This document shows positions 15,913 through 19,873 of a stretch of 19,873 bases of DNA, piece by piece. Under the pieces are notes generated by a model that searched no databases, was not told where the DNA came from, and worked only from the letters and a program-made list of their open reading frames with translations. The stretch comes from Acidobacteriota bacterium (GTDB lineage Bacteria > Acidobacteriota > Blastocatellia > Pyrinomonadales > Pyrinomonadaceae): NCBI GenBank assembly GCA_003222935.1, contig QHXL01000085.1, positions 1 to 19,873 of the forward strand. The letters run 5' to 3'. Position numbers and translations under genes: made by a program. How positions within the stretch are numbered: position 1 is the stretch's first letter; every line of letters begins with the position of its first letter.

Positions 15913-16672
15913 AGTGACGATTGAAACAATTCCCGATGCGCCGGGTTTAGCGACAAGGGCAGCCCAGATCTTTTCTGACTGCTGTCGCAACGCGGTCGCG
16001 AAGAAAAACTCATTTACGGTCGCACTTTCAGGCGGATCAACTCCGCGACAACTATACGAACTTTTGGCAGACGAGAAGGCCGAGTTTCGTGAGCAAATCC
16101 CTTGGAACCAGTGTCATTTCTTCTGGACTGACGAGCGACCTGTTGCACCTGATCATCCTGACAGCAATTATCGAATGACCTGGGATGCGATGCTCCGACG
16201 CGTTGCGGTTCCCGAAGGAAATATTCATCGCATTCAAGGTGAGAAGCCGCCTGAAGACGCCGCCAGCAATTATGAAGAGGAATTGAGGACGTTCTTTACG
16301 TTGAAAAACGACGAACGTCCGGCTTTTGATCTTGTTTTGCTTGGCCTGGGAGAAGATGGACACACCGCCTCGATCTTTCCCGGCACGGAAGTGCTAAACG
16401 AAACTACTCGATTAGTCGCTGCGCCCTGGGTTCCAAAATTGAACAGTCATCGAATCACGCTGACACTGCCCGTTTTGAATAACGCAGCAACAACTATCTT
16501 TCTTGTCAGCGGAGATAGTAAGGCGAGAATTCTTCACGAAGTACTGGAGGGAAAGCCTGCGATATTTCCTTCGCAGGCAATTCAGCCAACTTCAGGAAAA
16601 CTTGTATGGCTGGTTGATAGCGCCGCCGCGGCGCGACTTCACACCACGAGGGCGTCTACGACTGAAGCGTAG
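15905..16672 (+). CDS. pgl: 6-phosphogluconolactonase (DevB type)
   Basis: Hydrolyses 6-phosphoglucono-lactone to 6-phosphogluconate, the step between Zwf and Gnd. The 255 residues match the DevB/SOL family. Seen: ALSGGSTPRQLYELLA near the N-terminus, FWTDERPVAPDHPDSNYRM (about 77-95) and LVLLGLGEDGHTASIFPGT, with the family's DGHTASIFP site. The start is a GTG at 15905 inside the end of zwf (GTGACTGA contains the zwf TGA), with an AGGT just upstream. The 3' end overlaps the convergent GGDEF-EAL gene by 17 bases, so the two genes' mRNAs are antisense there. It closes the operon; no terminator hairpin is visible inside the overlap. Confidence 0.95.
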   Translation: MTEVTIETIPDAPGLATRAAQIFSDCCRNAVAKKNSFTVALSGGSTPRQLYELLADEKAEFREQIPWNQCHFFWTDERPVAPDHPDSNYRMTWDAMLRRVAVPEGNIHRIQGEKPPEDAASNYEEELRTFFTLKNDERPAFDLVLLGLGEDGHTASIFPGTEVLNETTRLVAAPWVPKLNSHRITLTLPVLNNAATTIFLVSGDSKARILHEVLEGKPAIFPSQAIQPTSGKLVWLVDSAAAARLHTTRASTTEA

Positions 16673-18398
16673 TCACAAGCGATGAAATCGTATTTACCTG
16701 CCGCTGCTCAACTAGTAACTCTTCAAAATCTTCACACGAAAGCGCTTTACTAAAAAGAAATCCCTGCATGACGTCGCATTCGAGATCAGCTAATAGATCA
16801 AGCTGCTCACGTGTCTCGACACCTTCAGCGACTACTGTCAGGTCGAGCGCATGACCCAATGTGATAATGGCGCGCACAATCGCCGTGTCGTGGGGATCTT
16901 TGCACAGGTCGCTCACGAACGTTTTGTCTATCTTCAACGTATCAATCGGAAATCGCTTCAGGTAATTGAGCGAGGAATAACCCGTCCCAAAATCATCTAT
17001 TGCGACTTTAATTCCCATCATCTTCAACTCGAGCAGCTTCTCGATCGCGGGATCCGGATCCTTCATGATCGAACTCTCAGTTATTTCGATCTCCAGCCAG
17101 CTGGGATCAAGGTTCGTCTGTTTCAATATCGCTGCTACGCTGGCTATAAAGCTCGTCTGTTGAAACTGCCGGGCCGAAAAATTCACGGCGAGTCGCATAG
17201 GCGGCAACCCGGCATCTTGCCACGCTTTGTTCTGCGTACAAGCATCATGAAAGACCACGTCGCCAAGTGAAATTATCAAGCCACTATCTTCTGCGAGTTG
17301 GATGAACTCCTTGGGATACAAAAGTCCAAGACTCGGGTGTTGCCAACGTACAAGCGCTTCCATTCCGACGAGGTGAAAATCCTTGACGCTTACCTGCGGC
17401 TGAAAGTGCACGAAGAATTCGTTACGTTCCAGGCCCGGACGCAAGTTGCTTTCGAGGACGAGTTGTTTGAGTGAGCGAGTGGTGCCGCCGGCCGTGTAAA
17501 ACTGGTACGTATTTCCACCCTGGTTCTTGGCGCGGTCGAGAGCGGCGGCGGCACTCTTCAACAACGTTGCCGTGTCCTTGCCGTCGTTTGGATAGAGACT
17601 GATTCCGATACTGTTTGAGACAAAGATTTCCTGTTCTTCAAAAATAAACGCCTGCGCCAGTGTCTCTTTGATTGCTTGTGCGGTGTTTGCAGCATCTTGT
17701 GCCCGGGGTATGTGCGTTAGGAGAATCGCGAACTCATCACTGCCGAAACGTGCGACTGTATCGCAGTCGCGCAGACAGCTGGTCAGCCGTTGCGCTACCG
17801 ACTTGAGGAGTTGATCGCCTCCCGTGTAGCCGAGCGAATCATTTACTGTCTTGAACCGATCGAGATTGAGCAACATCACAGCCTGCATTTGGTTGCTCCG
17901 CTGCGACAAGGCGATCGCCTGTTTCAGCCGGTCTTTAAAGAGCGACTGATTCGGTAGATCGGTCAGCGCATCGTGATACGCCAGGTGATTGAGCTGATCT
18001 TGAGCTTTCTTGTTCTGCGAGAGATCGATAACGAAACAACTGATCTCCTCATCATTTAGAACAGCACCGAAGAGCACTGGAACCCGCGAGCCGTCTTTTC
18101 GAATGAATTCCTTTTCAAAGGGAGTACAGGCTCCAAACGCCAGCAACTTTTCAAACGCATCTTCGTCGAAGCGATGATGTTCAGGTGGGGTTAGATCGAT
18201 AAGGCGCGGCGGGAGTTCGTCGCGTGAGAAACCGACGGTCCTCAGGAACGCGTCATCGACATGCTTTATCCACCCGGCACCGTCGACAAAAACGACACCG
18301 ATTAGATTAGAGTCGAGAATACGCCGCAGTCCGGCTTCGAGCTTTGTGTTGGAAAAGTCAGTCAAATCCGCTGTTTCTCGCACAGTTGGGGGTTCCAT
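16656..18398 (-). CDS. PAS-GGDEF-EAL cyclic-di-GMP signalling protein
   Basis: A soluble 580-residue protein (583 if a TTG at 18405-18407 is used). A PAS domain (about 20-130) precedes a GGDEF domain (about 140-300) and an EAL domain (about 320-560). The GGDEF signature reads RFGSDEF (about 217), a Gly-to-Ser change at the second position, so cyclase activity may be lost or reduced and the domain may instead bind GTP. The EAL domain looks complete: MEALVRWQHP (about 345), LAVNFSARQF, EITESSIM, DDFGTGYSSLNYLKRF, LKIDKTFV and AEGVET, so cyclic-di-GMP hydrolysis is expected. The ATG at 18398 is preferred over the TTG; neither has a strong ribosome binding site. The 3' end overlaps pgl. Net role inferred as lowering cyclic-di-GMP in response to a PAS ligand. 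Confidence 0.93.
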   Translation of the reverse strand: MEPPTVRETADLTDFSNTKLEAGLRRILDSNLIGVVFVDGAGWIKHVDDAFLRTVGFSRDELPPRLIDLTPPEHHRFDEDAFEKLLAFGACTPFEKEFIRKDGSRVPVLFGAVLNDEEISCFVIDLSQNKKAQDQLNHLAYHDALTDLPNQSLFKDRLKQAIALSQRSNQMQAVMLLNLDRFKTVNDSLGYTGGDQLLKSVAQRLTSCLRDCDTVARFGSDEFAILLTHIPRAQDAANTAQAIKETLAQAFIFEEQEIFVSNSIGISLYPNDGKDTATLLKSAAAALDRAKNQGGNTYQFYTAGGTTRSLKQLVLESNLRPGLERNEFFVHFQPQVSVKDFHLVGMEALVRWQHPSLGLLYPKEFIQLAEDSGLIISLGDVVFHDACTQNKAWQDAGLPPMRLAVNFSARQFQQTSFIASVAAILKQTNLDPSWLEIEITESSIMKDPDPAIEKLLELKMMGIKVAIDDFGTGYSSLNYLKRFPIDTLKIDKTFVSDLCKDPHDTAIVRAIITLGHALDLTVVAEGVETREQLDLLADLECDVMQGFLFSKALSCEDFEELLVEQRQVNTISSLVTTLQS

Positions 18399-18465
18399 AG
18401 CGCTCAAGGGGAATGCTTACTAGAAAACTTGGGAGGTTGTGTATTACTTGAGGTGAGTAGGGCAG

Positions 18466-18484
18466 AGGTTGAATCGGTCAACCT
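18466..18484. promoter_or_regulatory. Small inverted repeat upstream of the GGDEF-EAL gene
   Basis: AGGTTGA and TCAACCT form a perfect 7-bp inverted repeat around ATCGG, about 70 bases upstream of the GGDEF-EAL start. The position fits an operator, but short palindromes like this are common by chance. Confidence 0.25.
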
Positions 18485-18575
18485 GTTCCTAGGCTAACAG
18501 ATGAGAGTCGAAGTTTTCAATGAGTTTGTTTGGGAAGGGGCTGGGCGACACGAGATTAGTTGGAATAGTGCAGTT

Positions 18576-18726
18576 GGGAAGGGGGCAAACGGGCAAGAAG
18601 TACTGCTGATAAGTGGACCGTAGTGCGCCCCGCTGTAGCCCCAACTAAACACTGATCGAACCTCAGCGAGGGCGCACTATCGTCAACAATTGGGATGGTG
18701 CCTTTAGATCCGCTTGCCCCCTTCCC
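18576..18726. repeat. Nested inverted repeat in the 18408-18739 intergenic region
   Basis: The outer arms are GGGAAGGGGGCAA (18576-18588) and its exact complement (18714-18726). Inner arms are TAGTGCGCCC (18621-18630) and its exact complement (18670-18679), enclosing about 39 bases. The element fills half of a 332-base gap between two minus-strand genes, has no open frame and lies just downstream of the S9 peptidase stop. It could be a dispersed palindromic repeat, a small non-autonomous element or a structured RNA. The rest of the gap holds only the small inverted repeat at 18466. Confidence 0.6.
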
Positions 18727-18739
18727 TACTTGTACTTAT

Positions 18740-19873
18740 CTATCTCGCCGCCGCGCTGGAGGTTTGGGAAGCGGCTCCGGCGGGCAGTTTCTCGTTCAAA
18801 TAACGGGTTAACAGCCCGAACAGGTGTTTCGTCGTTCCGGGACCTTCGTAGATTCCATGCGAGCGATTCGGGTACGACATCATTGAGAACTGCTTGTTTG
18901 CCGCTATCAACGCATTGATCATTGCTTCCGTACCCTGGTAGTGAACATTGTCATCACCGGTTCCATGTACAACCAGCAAGCTGCCCTTTAGCTGCCCGGC
19001 GAACGTGATTGGTGAACTCTGCTTCCACTCCTCGGGATGCTCTTGAGGAAGCCCGCAATAACGCTCCTGGTAGATAGAGTCGTAGTAACGAATGTCAGGC
19101 ACTGGCGCGACCGACATTCCCACTGCATAAACGTCCGGGTACCGAAACATTGCATTGAGTGTCGATGAACCGCCGCCACTCCAACCCCAGATACCAATGC
19201 GAGTTGGATCAACGAACGGCCACTTAGCGATGGCTTTGGCTGCTGCTGCCTGATCACCTGAATTCACAATCCCCATTTTCCGATAGATGATCTTGCGCCA
19301 TGCGCGACCCCGCGGCGCCGGAGTACCTCGATTGTCGACGCTGATCACAACGTATCCCTGCTGAGCCAACATCTGATGCCAGAGTCGATCGCGGCCACCC
19401 CAACGATCCAGGACAGTTTGTCCCCACGGTTCACCGTAGACGTAAAAGAGCACCGGGTAGTGTTTCTGCGCGTCAAAATCAGGCGGCGTAATCATCCAGC
19501 CGTCAAGCTGCACACCTTCACCAATATCAACTTTGAAGAACTCAGTTGCTGAAGGCTTTAACTTCGCCAGGCGATCCTGAACCTCTTTGTTATCAATCAA
19601 CGAACGGACCGATGAATGCTGCGGCAACTTAACAATATCCGTAGCCGGGACTCGATTGAACGTCGAATAGGTATGTATCGCAACATCTCCTTTTGGAGAA
19701 ATATTGTAGCCATTAGTTCCCGCAAGACTCGCCGGAGTTAGTCGTTCCTCTTTCCCGGCGCCATCAATACGAACCCGGTAGAGGTAGCGTTGCGTAGCAT
19801 TTTCAGGCGAGCCGATGAAATACATCCAACCAGCTTTCTGATCGACAAGCTCAACTGAGATCACGTCGTAGTT
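18740..19873 (-). CDS. S9 prolyl-oligopeptidase-family peptidase (DPP-IV-like), 5' end cut by window
   Basis: The last 377 residues of a serine peptidase; the frame is open to the right edge, so the true start lies outside. The visible N-terminal part (to about 130) is the end of a beta-propeller (GWMYFIGSPEN, then NGYNISPKGDVAIH). The alpha/beta-hydrolase domain has FYVYGEPWGQ, VISVDNRGTPAPRGRAW, nucleophile Ser in GWSGGGS (codon 19178-19180), Asp in HGTGDDNVHYQG (codon 18953-18955) and His in NRSHGIYEG (codon 18857-18859). The triad and the DPP-IV-style DDNVH segment point to the S9B branch, which removes dipeptides from N-termini. GWSGGG replaces the usual GWSYGG. The tail (LPAGAASQTSSAAAR) is low complexity. 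Location is probably periplasmic, but the signal peptide is not in view. Confidence 0.9.
   Translation of the reverse strand, partial: NYDVISVELVDQKAGWMYFIGSPENATQRYLYRVRIDGAGKEERLTPASLAGTNGYNISPKGDVAIHTYSTFNRVPATDIVKLPQHSSVRSLIDNKEVQDRLAKLKPSATEFFKVDIGEGVQLDGWMITPPDFDAQKHYPVLFYVYGEPWGQTVLDRWGGRDRLWHQMLAQQGYVVISVDNRGTPAPRGRAWRKIIYRKMGIVNSGDQAAAAKAIAKWPFVDPTRIGIWGWSGGGSSTLNAMFRYPDVYAVGMSVAPVPDIRYYDSIYQERYCGLPQEHPEEWKQSSPITFAGQLKGSLLVVHGTGDDNVHYQGTEAMINALIAANKQFSMMSYPNRSHGIYEGPGTTKHLFGLLTRYLNEKLPAGAASQTSSAAAR

Noticed and set aside
16851..17270. A 139-codon plus-strand frame inside the EAL domain
   Set aside because: Antisense to an intact EAL coding region with all motifs; no domain or start signal of its own.
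1..19873. Search for a defence system, CRISPR array, prophage, transposase, tRNA or rRNA
   Set aside because: No repeat-spacer pattern, transposase or phage-like protein, cloverleaf or rRNA segment was seen. The SNF2-like gene alone, without a methylase, nuclease or other partner, does not make a defence locus.

Overview
The window (about 52% G+C by eye) looks like a chromosomal segment of an Acidobacteriota member, probably class Blastocatellia (Pyrinomonadaceae-like). The main evidence is a pair of membrane proteins that begin with the short zinc-ribbon MKRCPQCEF followed by a low-complexity Ser/Thr/Pro tail. A short-form gnd next to zwf and pgl, a SWIM-SNF2 helicase and multi-PAS sensor proteins are compatible with this. 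The taxonomic call is inference from protein style; no rRNA or tRNA gene is present.

Layout, left to right. 1-294: edge region with an open frame but no recognisable gene. 295-4742 (+): two paralogous zinc-ribbon/TM proteins, an unrecognised 434-residue protein with a Cys/His cluster, and an ankyrin-TM-double TonB-C-like protein. 4902-5579 (+): DUF2306-type six-helix membrane protein. 5608-5916: a palindromic repeat and a decayed reverse-strand coding fragment. 5917-9156 (-): SWIM-SNF2 helicase. 9301-9436: composite GC-rich repeat. 9451-10032 (-): VKOR-like thiol oxidoreductase, divergent from 10202-12892 (+), a PAS4-HisKA-HATPase-REC hybrid kinase. 12893-12980: two inverted copies of a REP-like palindrome. 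12983-13272 (-): wreck of a cyclase/kynurenine-formamidase-family gene. 13330-16672 (+): gnd-zwf-pgl. 16656-18398 (-): PAS-GGDEF-EAL protein. 18408-18739: long intergenic region with a nested inverted repeat. 18740-19873 (-): C-terminal part of an S9 (DPP-IV-like) peptidase running off the right edge.

The only clear pathway unit is gnd-zwf-pgl, which encodes all three enzymes of the oxidative pentose phosphate branch (glucose-6-phosphate to ribulose-5-phosphate) in one tightly packed, probably translationally coupled operon. The other genes are mostly single transcription units with unrelated roles: signalling, DNA/RNA remodelling, disulfide chemistry and peptide degradation.

I do not see a defence system, prophage, CRISPR array, secretion system or biosynthetic cluster. 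The least explained material is the set of structured intergenic repeats (5608, 9301, 12893 and 18576), the mosaic cyclase pseudogene, the reverse-strand fragment at 5658-5813, and two proteins of unknown role (1868-3172 and 3285-4742).
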